DNA from: a virus
IMG/VR virus record: IMGVR_UViG_3300023184_004051
Span: 1 to 64,000 of that record
DNA length: 64,000 nucleotides
Reading direction: 5' to 3' (one strand)
Part shown: positions 30,355 to 38,493 of the stretch, piece after piece
Numbering within the stretch: the first letter of the stretch is position 1
How the letters are laid out: each line of letters starts with the position of its first letter
The notes under the pieces: generated by a model
Told to the model about the DNA's origin: nothing
The model's input: only the letters and a program-made list of their open reading frames with translations
The model's database searches: none
Position numbers and translations under genes: made by a program

Positions 30355-33300
30355 ATGTTCCAACCGAACTTCGTCACCTTCACCAACACTGACATCGCAG
30401 GTCGTGAACCCCTAGAGGGGAAGTTCATCGGCAACCAAAATAACGGTTTCTCGTTTGTTCGATTTGCTGATGGCTCCGGCGGTTTGGAAAAGGAGATGAA
30501 GGACTGGGTTGGGAACAAGACGGGTCGGCTCTACCCTGCTGAAATCTTGGCAGCGCAGGAGTATCTGGCTGGTCGTGTGGGCAAGGCAATGAACGCCCCC
30601 ATCCGTGATTGCTATTTCACTAGCCCCACGAAGGTCATTATGCCCTTCATCAACGGAACGCCTGCAAACGAAAAATACGAAACTGAACTTCCAAAAGGCG
30701 CTCAGGGAACAGCACTCAAACTCTTTGACTACTTCGTGGCAAACGCAGACCGCCGCCCCAAGAACTGGATTACCACATCAGATAATCGCATCGTCGGCAT
30801 TGACCACGCTCTGTGCAACTTCCGCCCACGCACTCCACAACCGGAGTTCGTTGCTGAAATGTGGAATAACGGCTTGACACTTGAAGGTTTGGAACGCCTC
30901 CGACCAAAGTTCGTCGCCCTTGCCAACGAGTTCAGCACATTGGGTATGGCAGACAAGCACCAAAACCTGATGGACAACTTTGACCGCCTGTTTGCCGCTT
31001 TCCAAATCCTTGACCAAGTAGCCGTTGTGGTGAAAGACGCACTCACGCCACCGAAGGGTGTGCAAGAAGCGGCTCAGCGAGCATTGGGCTGGTTGAAGGA
31101 AGGGAAGGCTGGCTCTGGTTTCACCCCTGTGGGTCGTAAGCGTGCATCTGACCTCGCTAACGCCCACCCTGTTTCACTAGACACCCTGAAGCGGATGAAG
31201 GCATACTTTGACCGCCACCAAGTAGACAAGAAGGCAGAGGGCTTTCAGCAAGGCGAGGATGGCTACCCATCTGCGGGTCGAGTCGCTTGGGATGCTTGGG
31301 GTGGTGATGCCGGTTGGTCGTGGGCAAAGTCAGTTTTGGAAAGCGAAGTCCGCAAAGAGGAAATCGGTCACGAGTTTCACGGTAATCAGCACACGGGTGG
31401 CATCGGAGGCGGAGGGGAAGCACCACGCCAAGTAGACCCGGGGCGCAATCAAGTCGGCCCCGGAAGGAACCAAGCCTCAGTCGCACCGGAGGCTGCTGAA
31501 AAGCCTGCCGAACCAAAGGAAACAGCAGAGAAGCCAAAAGAGCCTGAGAAGCCCGAGGACAAGAAATCCGAGGACAAGAAGCCTGAAGGTCAAACCAAGA
31601 AGGAATGGGCGCAAGCACAAGCGCAGAAAATCCTTGATGGTGAAATGCCGACCATCCCGCCAGACCAACTCCTTGACTTCTTTCGCCAAGTCACCGAACT
31701 TCCTAAAGAGTTCCAAACCGTTGACGCTACTGAAATCAAGACCGGCACAGAAGGGCCGAGAGGCCCACTGTTGGGCGACGAGGGAGTAGGCGGTGGTATT
31801 TCCCGCAAGGAGATGCCGCAAATCACAGAGGAACAACGCCCAGAGTTCCTAAGTATGCTGGAAACTGAACACGGCGTAAAGACCACCGAGGAACGGGTTG
31901 ACCCCACCACGCTCTCCCCCTACCAAAAGGAGATGGTTGCTGGAAACATCGGTGGCATCATCGCCAAAAACCCGACGGGATTGCCAGACAGCAGCCGTAT
32001 TCTCGTGTCTAGCGATGGCATCGTGATTGACGGTCACCACAACTGGGCGGCGGCAGTTGCCCTGCACGAAGGCTTGGATAGTCACCCCACACTTCCAATC
32101 TACCGAGTGGATATGCCCGCTTCCAAACTCATCCCCATTGCCACAGCGTTTGGTGATGCAAAGGGCAATCCCCGTATGGGAATGGTTCGCAAGGCCGAAC
32201 TGCGTCGTGTGCTGAAAAAGGCATACGGCAAGAACGCTCACGGGGCTACCAAGTCTATTTTGGAAATGATTTCAGCCCACGCTCGCAAGCGTGTCAAAAA
32301 GTCGTTCAACTACACAAACTTCATCCCCAAAAAGGATGAGCAGTCGTGGGGCAACTTAGGTGAAGGCATCTCCGTTCCAAAACAGGAAGCCGCTAGCCCT
32401 GCTGATGACTTGGCGCTCCGAGCCTTGAACCTGCGTGAAAAACAGCGTTATGAAAGCGCCGGATTTATGCACGAGCGAGCCGCAGCGGCATATCGAGCGC
32501 AGGCTGAAAAAGCAAGTGATGAAGCCGAACGCACATTGCTAGAGAGCAAGGCGAAAGACCAAGACTACGAAGCCAAAGTTGCACATTTCACTGACCAGAT
32601 GGGAGAGGGACACTCCCCCTCCGAGGTCAACAAAGGCGACACACCCGGACATCCTTTCCACGGAAACCAATGGACAGGTGGGAAGGGCGGTGGTGAAATG
32701 CCTGACAACATTGCCGTTTTCGCCCGCAACCTCAAAGAGTTCTACGACGCTGGTGGAAAAGTAGAGCGCATTGACAACTACGACAAAATGCAGGAAATCC
32801 AAAATCAAGTTCAGGACATTATGAGGAAGCCTGAATACAAGCAAATGGATGCTCGTCACCAACAAGGCATCCGCTTCTTAGCCGAAGCCGCCCTTCACGC
32901 CAAAGCCGGTGTCAATAACGCAAATAGTGAAAACTATGGCATTACTTCGTCACACTTGTTCGTTGCTCGCGATAAAGACGGCGAGATGGTATCTGCCGTC
33001 AACATCACCACTCACGAAAGTGGCGTTCGTTTGGGCGACCTCAAAGGCCCTGAAGTTCCACACGCCTCTATTGGCTATCTCGGCTCTACGGGAACGATGC
33101 CGGGTGCGGCAACAGCCCTTATGGAGCAGGCGCTCCAACTTGCCGCTGAAAAGGGCTTGACCGTCACCTACGAGACAACCCCTGACAGCCAGCCATACCA
33201 CGACAAGTTGGGTGTCCAAACGCTCAACTACCGAGGTCTACAAGGGTTTTCACCAGAAAGTGCAGCCGAAGTCGCAGCACTTCCAAATCCAAAACCGACC

Positions 33301-34101
33301 ATCATCAAGTCCAAAATCACCAAGGGCGATGTGCCGGGTCATCCGTTTCGTGGTAATCAGTGGGAAACAGGGGAAGGCGGTGGTGAAAACCAACGGTTTG
33401 AGCGATTTCCAACGCCTAACGAGGTAGGCGGAGAAGCCCACTTCAACTACATTTGGACCCGTTCACGCAGTTGGTATCCCAACGAAGGTCAAGACCCCAC
33501 AAAAGCCCTTGTTCCAAGAACACCAACTCACGATGATTTGATGAACGCTGCTAGGCAATGGAAGGGCGACCCAAAAGTTCTACGGGCAATGTTGCCAGAG
33601 ATTGTTGGTGGAATAGGCAACCCACCTTGGGTTTCGTCTGTGCAAGAGGATGACCGTGCCGCCTGTGCCGCATTACTCAACGAAGTCACCACGAACGCCC
33701 AAGAAAGCACCGGAACGCTCTGGCGTGGAATGACCCTTGGTAGTTCCAACTCCACGGTAGAGGAAATAATGCAACGCTTCACGGTTGGCGAAAAAACCGA
33801 TGTTCCAATCTCCGGCTTTAGTGAAAACCGCAACCACTCAATGAGGTTTTCTGTCGGCGGGGCGGGGCGTGAACGACAACCGGGGGTTCCGGTAATGTTT
33901 GCCCTTAGTTCGGGCGCACAAGGACTACCGCTAGACGGCAATCTTTATCGTGGGCAGTATGCCTACGAGAAGGAGTGGGTCGTTGGTGGTGAAATGCGAG
34001 TGGACAAGGTTGAGACAATGGGTTCAGGCAACAAGCAATACATCAAGGTTTCTATGACCCAGACACAACCACTAACAGCACCGGAAGGTGGCTTCCGATG
34101 A
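30355..34101 (+). CDS. GNQ-tagged polyprotein: kinase-like, ParB-like, acetyltransferase and ADP-ribosyltransferase-like domains
   Basis: A 1248-residue protein with four recognisable domains split by three tags (near 337, 760 and 990). Residues 1-205: HipA/PI3K-like kinase fold (LYPAEILAAQEY; catalytic FDYFVANADRRPKNWI and the IVGIDHALCNF metal motif). Residues about 232-325: a small helical domain (SLDTLKRMKAYFDRH, GGDAGWSWA). After a Pro/Glu/Lys linker, residues about 500-640: ParB/sulfiredoxin-like with DGHHNWAAAVALHE. Residues about 780-985: GNAT acetyltransferase (GYLGSTGTMPGAATALMEQAL). Residues about 1030-1248: ADP-ribosyltransferase-like with the R-S-E triad R1124, S1156 and E1205/E1207. 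The layout suggests proteolytic release of separate effectors after injection; inference. Confidence 0.7.
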   Translation: MFQPNFVTFTNTDIAGREPLEGKFIGNQNNGFSFVRFADGSGGLEKEMKDWVGNKTGRLYPAEILAAQEYLAGRVGKAMNAPIRDCYFTSPTKVIMPFINGTPANEKYETELPKGAQGTALKLFDYFVANADRRPKNWITTSDNRIVGIDHALCNFRPRTPQPEFVAEMWNNGLTLEGLERLRPKFVALANEFSTLGMADKHQNLMDNFDRLFAAFQILDQVAVVVKDALTPPKGVQEAAQRALGWLKEGKAGSGFTPVGRKRASDLANAHPVSLDTLKRMKAYFDRHQVDKKAEGFQQGEDGYPSAGRVAWDAWGGDAGWSWAKSVLESEVRKEEIGHEFHGNQHTGGIGGGGEAPRQVDPGRNQVGPGRNQASVAPEAAEKPAEPKETAEKPKEPEKPEDKKSEDKKPEGQTKKEWAQAQAQKILDGEMPTIPPDQLLDFFRQVTELPKEFQTVDATEIKTGTEGPRGPLLGDEGVGGGISRKEMPQITEEQRPEFLSMLETEHGVKTTEERVDPTTLSPYQKEMVAGNIGGIIAKNPTGLPDSSRILVSSDGIVIDGHHNWAAAVALHEGLDSHPTLPIYRVDMPASKLIPIATAFGDAKGNPRMGMVRKAELRRVLKKAYGKNAHGATKSILEMISAHARKRVKKSFNYTNFIPKKDEQSWGNLGEGISVPKQEAASPADDLALRALNLREKQRYESAGFMHERAAAAYRAQAEKASDEAERTLLESKAKDQDYEAKVAHFTDQMGEGHSPSEVNKGDTPGHPFHGNQWTGGKGGGEMPDNIAVFARNLKEFYDAGGKVERIDNYDKMQEIQNQVQDIMRKPEYKQMDARHQQGIRFLAEAALHAKAGVNNANSENYGITSSHLFVARDKDGEMVSAVNITTHESGVRLGDLKGPEVPHASIGYLGSTGTMPGAATALMEQALQLAAEKGLTVTYETTPDSQPYHDKLGVQTLNYRGLQGFSPESAAEVAALPNPKPTIIKSKITKGDVPGHPFRGNQWETGEGGGENQRFERFPTPNEVGGEAHFNYIWTRSRSWYPNEGQDPTKALVPRTPTHDDLMNAARQWKGDPKVLRAMLPEIVGGIGNPPWVSSVQEDDRAACAALLNEVTTNAQESTGTLWRGMTLGSSNSTVEEIMQRFTVGEKTDVPISGFSENRNHSMRFSVGGAGRERQPGVPVMFALSSGAQGLPLDGNLYRGQYAYEKEWVVGGEMRVDKVETMGSGNKQYIKVSMTQTQPLTAPEGGFR

Positions 34102-35465
34102 ACCTCACCAAGTATTACGAATGGGGCTTTGACGAGCCGTTGTTCCCACGAGACGGCTCAATCACCAAGGGCGACCTTCCCGGACACGTATTCCACGGCA
34201 ATCAGTTCGTTGAGGTCGGTGGCGCTGGCACAACCACTTCAGCACGGAAGCCACGAGCCAAATCCCCCACCATCGCTGGTCTACCGAAGGGCTGGAAACT
34301 GAAGTCCAAGGATGGAAGCCGCATTGTCCTGACTTCCAAAAACGGCAACACGGCCATCTTTGCCACCCGCTCACGGGGTTGGAAGCCTGCTGAAAAGTAT
34401 TCGCAGATGGTTTTGGAAACTATCGAGAACCAAACCTCCGGCAAAACTGTCAACTTCGTTGCTGAAGCAAATGTCGGTAGAGATGCACTTGCTTATGTGA
34501 CAAGCGCAGACCCAAATATCGTAAATATGGGGCGCTACTCGGAGGTTGTCCAAACCCTTGACCATCAGCGTGAGCAGTTTGAGAAGCAAGTGACGAATAC
34601 AGCACTTGTTGGCGCAGACTTGTCGCTGGCGCTGATGGAAATGGCAAAGGGAACGCCTGAGCGTGAGGAACTTATCACCAAGATGGCGGAGTTGTATGAC
34701 CAACAGCCACGCACCGAAGCGATGACGAATAACCTCCACAACTCCTGCGCCTCCTTCGTTTCACCACAGAAAATCATTGAGACAATGGTGGCGCACGAAC
34801 TCGGCCACTCGGACTTCTTTTCCGAGGGTCACAAGATTAGTGAAATCTATCCCGCACTCACCGAAGCGGTGCAAGCGGCGGGGGTAGCAAATCGTTGGGC
34901 TATCTCTGGTAGTTATGCTCGTTTCACCGATGCAAGTGCGTGGGAGGCTAGCCAACGGGATGCTTACGCGGAAGTCCTCAGGGGAACACCAAGAAAATAC
35001 ACAGGCTTTGATGTGGGCAACGGGGTCGTTGTTAGCCGTGCTGATTACATTGACTACCGGATGAAGGAGGGGAGCGGAAGTTATCCTGTGAGCGTTTCCA
35101 CCCAAAAAGTATTGCGTGAGATTGGCGTGACGACTTACGGTTCCACCAAACTCCAAGAGGTTGTTGCCGAAGCACGAGCGATGTATTCCGTGCCACAACT
35201 TCCAAAATCAGCCCTGACGATGCGGATTGCCGGAATACTTGGTTGGGATAAGACAAACAAATCTGCTAAACTGTGGTTTATGAAGTCTGAGGATGACCTT
35301 CCACCTGTGAGCGCCAACGAATATTTGGACAAAGACGGCAACTTGATTGCTCGCGTCTTTGACAATGTTGATACCTCGGGCGTTGCCATCACCATCGTCG
35401 GGACAGTCGTGTTCCTGCCTGATGGCACGACGATGAGCCTTGCTGATTACAACGCAACTCACTAA
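34098..35465 (+). CDS. GNQ-tagged zinc metallopeptidase-like protein
   Basis: A 455-residue protein with a tag at residues 24-37 (KGDLPGHVFHGNQF) and a zinc-binding HELGH motif at residues 233-237 (METMVAHELGHSDFFSEG), the HExxH signature of gluzincin/metzincin peptidases. A third ligand could be E or H in ISEIYPALTEA. The C-terminal 100 residues form a separate beta-rich domain (LIARVFDNVDTSGVAITIVG). It overlaps the polyprotein gene by 4 bases. It would cut proteins in the host or in the virion; substrate unknown. Confidence 0.75.
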   Translation: MNLTKYYEWGFDEPLFPRDGSITKGDLPGHVFHGNQFVEVGGAGTTTSARKPRAKSPTIAGLPKGWKLKSKDGSRIVLTSKNGNTAIFATRSRGWKPAEKYSQMVLETIENQTSGKTVNFVAEANVGRDALAYVTSADPNIVNMGRYSEVVQTLDHQREQFEKQVTNTALVGADLSLALMEMAKGTPEREELITKMAELYDQQPRTEAMTNNLHNSCASFVSPQKIIETMVAHELGHSDFFSEGHKISEIYPALTEAVQAAGVANRWAISGSYARFTDASAWEASQRDAYAEVLRGTPRKYTGFDVGNGVVVSRADYIDYRMKEGSGSYPVSVSTQKVLREIGVTTYGSTKLQEVVAEARAMYSVPQLPKSALTMRIAGILGWDKTNKSAKLWFMKSEDDLPPVSANEYLDKDGNLIARVFDNVDTSGVAITIVGTVVFLPDGTTMSLADYNATH

Positions 35466-35609
35466 CCCCTAAACCGCTACGGGCGTTCACAAAGCCCCCG
35501 CAAGTGCCATTTCACTAGGGAAAACACGCCACCCGTGTTCCAAAGTTGCCATCGAACAATCGTTCGGGTAAAGTATTCCAACCCCCAATGGCTACCCAAA
35601 GGAGGCGTT
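35466..35609 (+). other. Gene-free stretch, no function seen
   Basis: This 144-base gap contains a TTTCACTA word (35510-35517), a TTTCCAAAG variant near 35530, a TAAAGT hexamer near 35570, and a strong AAAGGAGG ribosome site at its end. A promoter is likely but not defined. Confidence 0.35.
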
Positions 35610-35720
35610 GTGCTTCACAACACCACTAACAGCAACGGCTACCAAGCCGCCAATGAAGTGAGCAGGGTTGAAATAGAGCCTTGTGTGTCCTATCCCTCGT
35701 CAAAGGCAGGCGCGTGGTAG
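35610..35720 (+). CDS. Tiny hypothetical peptide (36 aa)
   Basis: A 36-residue ORF beginning at GTG with a near-perfect AAAGGAGG ribosome site (35598-35605). It reads VLHNTTNSNGYQAANEVSRVE and ends SSKAGAW. It ends inside the next gene's 5' region, which favours a role as a leader or coupling peptide for the muralytic protein. The strong ribosome site is the main support. Confidence 0.4.
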   Translation: MLHNTTNSNGYQAANEVSRVEIEPCVSYPSSKAGAW

Positions 35721-36295
35721 TTGCGGTGCGAGGAATGGCTCTCGCACTCACAGTCTCGCTCTGCATTTTGCTATCGGGAGGAAGTCAGGTTTCACCACCC
35801 GCTTCCGCCACGCCCGAAAACTGCAATCACGGATGTAGTTGGACAATCAACGGTTTGACCTACAAGGTTCCAAACCGAACCTTCAACATCAGGCCGACGA
35901 CGACAACGACAACTCCCCCCATCACCACTACAACGGTTCCACCTGTCACGACAACGACAGTGAAACCGTATGTCGCCCCTCCGGTTGTTCCAAAAGTCAC
36001 TACAACGACTGTCGCCCCAAGCCCCATCAACGGTAATCCCTATGGGGTCACGGCTGCTGATGTGGCTGCGTGGACACGAGTTGCCATTTGTGAGGAAGGT
36101 GGCAACTGGCACATTCGTGGTGGAATGTACTCAGGCGGTCTTGGCATCAGCAACTACAACTGGTCGTATTACTCACGAGGTATGGGCGTTCCTGCCAACG
36201 CTGCTGATGCAACGCCAATCCAACAGATTGCGGTTGCTAAAAAAATCAACGCTGGGTATCAGGTTCCCGACCAATACGGGTGCGCCGCTTGGTGA
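35714..36295 (+). CDS. Secreted Rpf/transglycosylase-like muralytic protein
   Basis: A 193-residue protein. It starts with a signal segment (MALALTVSLCILLSG, residues about 8-22), followed by a Thr-rich linker (TTTTTTPPITTTTVPPVTTTT, about 60-90) and a C-terminal transglycosylase domain of the resuscitation-promoting-factor type: WTRVAICEEGGNWHIRGGMYSGGLGISNYNW with the predicted catalytic Glu in ICEEGG, then IQQIAVAKKI. Rpf-like enzymes cleave peptidoglycan. In phages such domains help cell-wall penetration at entry or exit. GTG 35714 has AAAGG upstream; ATG 35735 is an alternative. Confidence 0.8.
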   Translation: MVVAVRGMALALTVSLCILLSGGSQVSPPASATPENCNHGCSWTINGLTYKVPNRTFNIRPTTTTTTPPITTTTVPPVTTTTVKPYVAPPVVPKVTTTTVAPSPINGNPYGVTAADVAAWTRVAICEEGGNWHIRGGMYSGGLGISNYNWSYYSRGMGVPANAADATPIQQIAVAKKINAGYQVPDQYGCAAW

Positions 36296-36303
36296 AAAGT
36301 AGA

Positions 36304-36342
36304 CCATAGGCACGGCATCCAAAACCGTGTCTATGGTACTCT
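36304..36342. promoter_or_regulatory. 12-bp inverted repeat next to the C5-methyltransferase -10
   Basis: CCATAGGCACGG (36304-36315) and CCGTGTCTATGG (36325-36336) form a stem with one G-T wobble. They lie directly against TACTCT (36337-36342), which is six bases from the GTG at 36349. This fits an operator for autoregulation by the methyltransferase, or a terminator for the upstream gene. Confidence 0.55.
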
Positions 36343-36348
36343 TTCGCT

Positions 36349-38493
36349 GTGCTGAAACCGACAACGGATTTGACCGCCGTAAGCCTCTTTGCAGGGGTTG
36401 GCGGGTTTGACTTGGCATTAGAGCGACAAGGCGTAAAAGTCGTCGCTGCGGTGGAAATAGACAAGAACGCCAGAGGGGTTCTTGCACACCGTTTTCCAAA
36501 CAGCACGCTCTTTCCCGATGTCACGGAGGTCACAGGTGAGCAACTTATTTCAGCAGGATTTGTTCCCGAACGAGGCATCCTCACCGGAGGCTTCCCCTGC
36601 CAAGACCTCAGCGTTGCTGGAAAACGGGCCGGTTTGGCTGGCAAGCGTTCTGGCCTCTTTTGGGAAATCGCTCGCCTCATTGACGAACTCACGCCGCAAT
36701 ACTTCATCCTCGAAAATGTCCCCGGTCTTTTGTCATCTAACAGAGGACAAGACTTTGGAGCCGTTCTCGGGGCGCTGGTTGAGCGCGGGTACGGGGTCAC
36801 CTACCGAGTTTTGGATGCTCAATACTTTGGAGTCCCCCAACGCCGCCGTCGAGTGTTCATTGTCGGAAGTTTTGGAGATACCGGGGCCACAACTAGTGAA
36901 ATACTCGCTCTCTCCGAGGGCTTGTCAGGGTATCTTGAACAGAGCATCAAGAAGGAACAAGAAACTTCCACCACTCCTAAACGCCGCACTAGAAGCGGTG
37001 GCGCAGAAGGAAGCGTGACTTCACCACAAACGCTGGCATTTGACACGCAGTTTGGGTCTAACGCAAATGTGTTTGAGGACATTTCACCAACCCTGAAGGC
37101 TTCGCAGGCAGCGCCAAGTTTCACCGAAGTCGGTATGGAGCCGATTTTCTTTGACAGCGCCACTCACGGGGATGGCGCTCGTATTGCTGAAAAGACCATT
37201 CCAACTTTGACTTCCCGTATGGGAACGGGCGGGAATAACACCCCCCTTGTCGCCTACGCCGACCCAATCATCGGCATTGACCAAGAACTCAATGCCCGTG
37301 AGAACATCATTGGCTCGCTCGTCGCCGGTGCAAATAGCGGAACGCAAATACAGGCAGTTGCCTACTCGGTGCGTGAGGATGCACAGAGCAACACTTTCAG
37401 CGCAACCGAACTCTCGGCAGTCAACGCCTTGCAAGCCCACCAACCATCACCACAAAGTCATCACGCTCAAACCTTCATCGTGGAAGTCGAGCCGACGATT
37501 TTTCCAATCCAAGATGGTCGAGAGATGAACCACCAGCAGAACGGCATCGGCGTGGGTAGTGAAAACGACCCCGCCTACACCCTCCTTGCCACAGGCGGTC
37601 AAAGCATCGCAACAGTTTCGCCCGCAATCACCTCAACCGTTCGTCGCCTCACTCCAAAGGAGTGTGAGCGGCTTCAAGGATTTCCCACCGTAGAAAACAT
37701 TGGTATTATTGAGTGGTGTTCAGACCCTCTAAAGAACTATGTGGATGCGGAAAACCAAAATCCCAAGTCGCCATCACCTGCTTTGAGTGTCGCAAACGAA
37801 CAGCCGAGCGAGACTGCGAAATCTGCGGAAAACATTTCACCTACAAACGCTCATCAAACCGCCGAACCTGCTCTGGTCAATGTGGAAGTCAACTGCGAGG
37901 GCGAAATGCTGGAAATACACAGTCAAGGAAAGTTGATATTGTCTGTGAATACTGCGGAGAAGTCAAGCAGGTCAGCCCATCCTCTGCTAAACGCAGATTT
38001 TGTTCCACGGCTTGTGCTTACATTGCAAACTCTGGGTCTAATAACGCTCAATGGCAAGGTGGCATCACCAACGAGCGAGACAAGTTTGACAACAGTAAAG
38101 AGTGGCGTGCCGTTCGTAAGGCTGTCTGGCAACGAGATGACGCTACTTGCCAAAGATGTCGTATCCGATTTGACCATACAACACCCACCTACCACACCCA
38201 CCACATTGTTCCTTTCGGACACGAACCACTTAGAACAGAACTTACAAACCTTGTGTTGCTCTGTAATCCCTGCCATCATTGGGTTCACTCAAACGCCAAC
38301 CAACGGGGTGACTACTTACAGGTTCCACCTACGGGCGAAGCAACCGTGGACAGAGTTCCGCATTGACGAAAAGAAGGGTTTGATTTCACAAGCCGACGCT
38401 CCCCGCTACAAGCAAATGGGAAATGCCGTTGCTGTTCCCTGTGTCGAATGGATTGTGAAGCGGCTCGTTGAGATTGACAGGGCTACGAGGTGA
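36349..38493 (+). CDS. C5-cytosine DNA methyltransferase with nested HNH insertion
   Basis: A 714-residue frame. Residues 1-190 hold the standard C5 motifs: I (VSLFAGVGGFDLALE), IV (GGFPCQDLSVAGKR, catalytic Cys), VI (FILENVPG) and VIII (QRRRRVFIVG). A long variable region follows. Motif IX starts with VRRLTPKECERLQGFP (about 430-446) and motif X is RYKQMGNAVAVPCVEW near the end. Between them a stretch of about 215 residues (roughly 37687-38340) is low-complexity and looks unlike the family. This stretch is coding in another frame for an HNH endonuclease. Whether the enzyme still works is open. Leaderless GTG start. Confidence 0.85.
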   Translation: MLKPTTDLTAVSLFAGVGGFDLALERQGVKVVAAVEIDKNARGVLAHRFPNSTLFPDVTEVTGEQLISAGFVPERGILTGGFPCQDLSVAGKRAGLAGKRSGLFWEIARLIDELTPQYFILENVPGLLSSNRGQDFGAVLGALVERGYGVTYRVLDAQYFGVPQRRRRVFIVGSFGDTGATTSEILALSEGLSGYLEQSIKKEQETSTTPKRRTRSGGAEGSVTSPQTLAFDTQFGSNANVFEDISPTLKASQAAPSFTEVGMEPIFFDSATHGDGARIAEKTIPTLTSRMGTGGNNTPLVAYADPIIGIDQELNARENIIGSLVAGANSGTQIQAVAYSVREDAQSNTFSATELSAVNALQAHQPSPQSHHAQTFIVEVEPTIFPIQDGREMNHQQNGIGVGSENDPAYTLLATGGQSIATVSPAITSTVRRLTPKECERLQGFPTVENIGIIEWCSDPLKNYVDAENQNPKSPSPALSVANEQPSETAKSAENISPTNAHQTAEPALVNVEVNCEGEMLEIHSQGKLILSVNTAEKSSRSAHPLLNADFVPRLVLTLQTLGLITLNGKVASPTSETSLTTVKSGVPFVRLSGNEMTLLAKDVVSDLTIQHPPTTPTTLFLSDTNHLEQNLQTLCCSVIPAIIGFTQTPTNGVTTYRFHLRAKQPWTEFRIDEKKGLISQADAPRYKQMGNAVAVPCVEWIVKRLVEIDRATR
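37704..37709 (+). promoter_or_regulatory. Internal -10 (TATTAT) for the nested HNH gene
   Basis: TATTAT plus six bases precedes GTG 37716, the same leaderless geometry as elsewhere in the window. It lies inside the methyltransferase frame near the edge of the insert. Confidence 0.4.
37716..38366 (+). CDS. HNH homing-type endonuclease nested out of frame
   Basis: A 216-residue protein in a different frame from the surrounding methyltransferase. It carries zinc modules (CEICGKHFTYKRSSNRRTC-x-x-x-C and CEYCGEVKQ...RRFC-x-x-x-C), then EWRAVRKAVWQRDDATCQRCRIRFD, and the HNH core YHTHHIVPFGHEPLRTELTNLVLLCNPCHHWVHS. It is a typical mobile-type HNH endonuclease with DNA-binding zinc fingers. It ends with VDRVPH just before the methyltransferase frame resumes recognisable sequence (WTEFRIDEKKG). 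It most likely arrived as an insertion at a conserved methyltransferase motif. Confidence 0.85.
   Translation: MFRPSKELCGCGKPKSQVAITCFECRKRTAERDCEICGKHFTYKRSSNRRTCSGQCGSQLRGRNAGNTQSRKVDIVCEYCGEVKQVSPSSAKRRFCSTACAYIANSGSNNAQWQGGITNERDKFDNSKEWRAVRKAVWQRDDATCQRCRIRFDHTTPTYHTHHIVPFGHEPLRTELTNLVLLCNPCHHWVHSNANQRGDYLQVPPTGEATVDRVPH

Larger units (their letters stand above)
21463..34208 (+). repeat. Fifteen dispersed copies of a protein tag, consensus KGDxPGHPFRGNQY/W
   Basis: Copies start near 21463, 22962, 23928, 23991, 24516, 25864, 25931, 26480, 26975, 27683, 29356, 31363, 32632, 33325 and 34167, in eight proteins. The invariant core is G/K-H-x-F-x-G-N-Q/R, usually preceded by KGD-x-P or KGGPGSG and followed by Y/W plus a Gly/Thr/Ser-rich linker. 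The tags stand at N-termini or between domains, never inside a recognised fold. This looks like a targeting or cleavage signal. Confidence 0.85.

Noticed and set aside
37687-38340. An intein in the C5-methyltransferase
   Set aside because: The inserted region does not show intein splice blocks or a C-terminal His-Asn, and its coding content is in a different frame from the host protein.
37687-38340. A group I or II intron carrying HNH
   Set aside because: The HNH gene fills almost the whole insert, leaving little space for an intron core. I cannot exclude it without RNA data.
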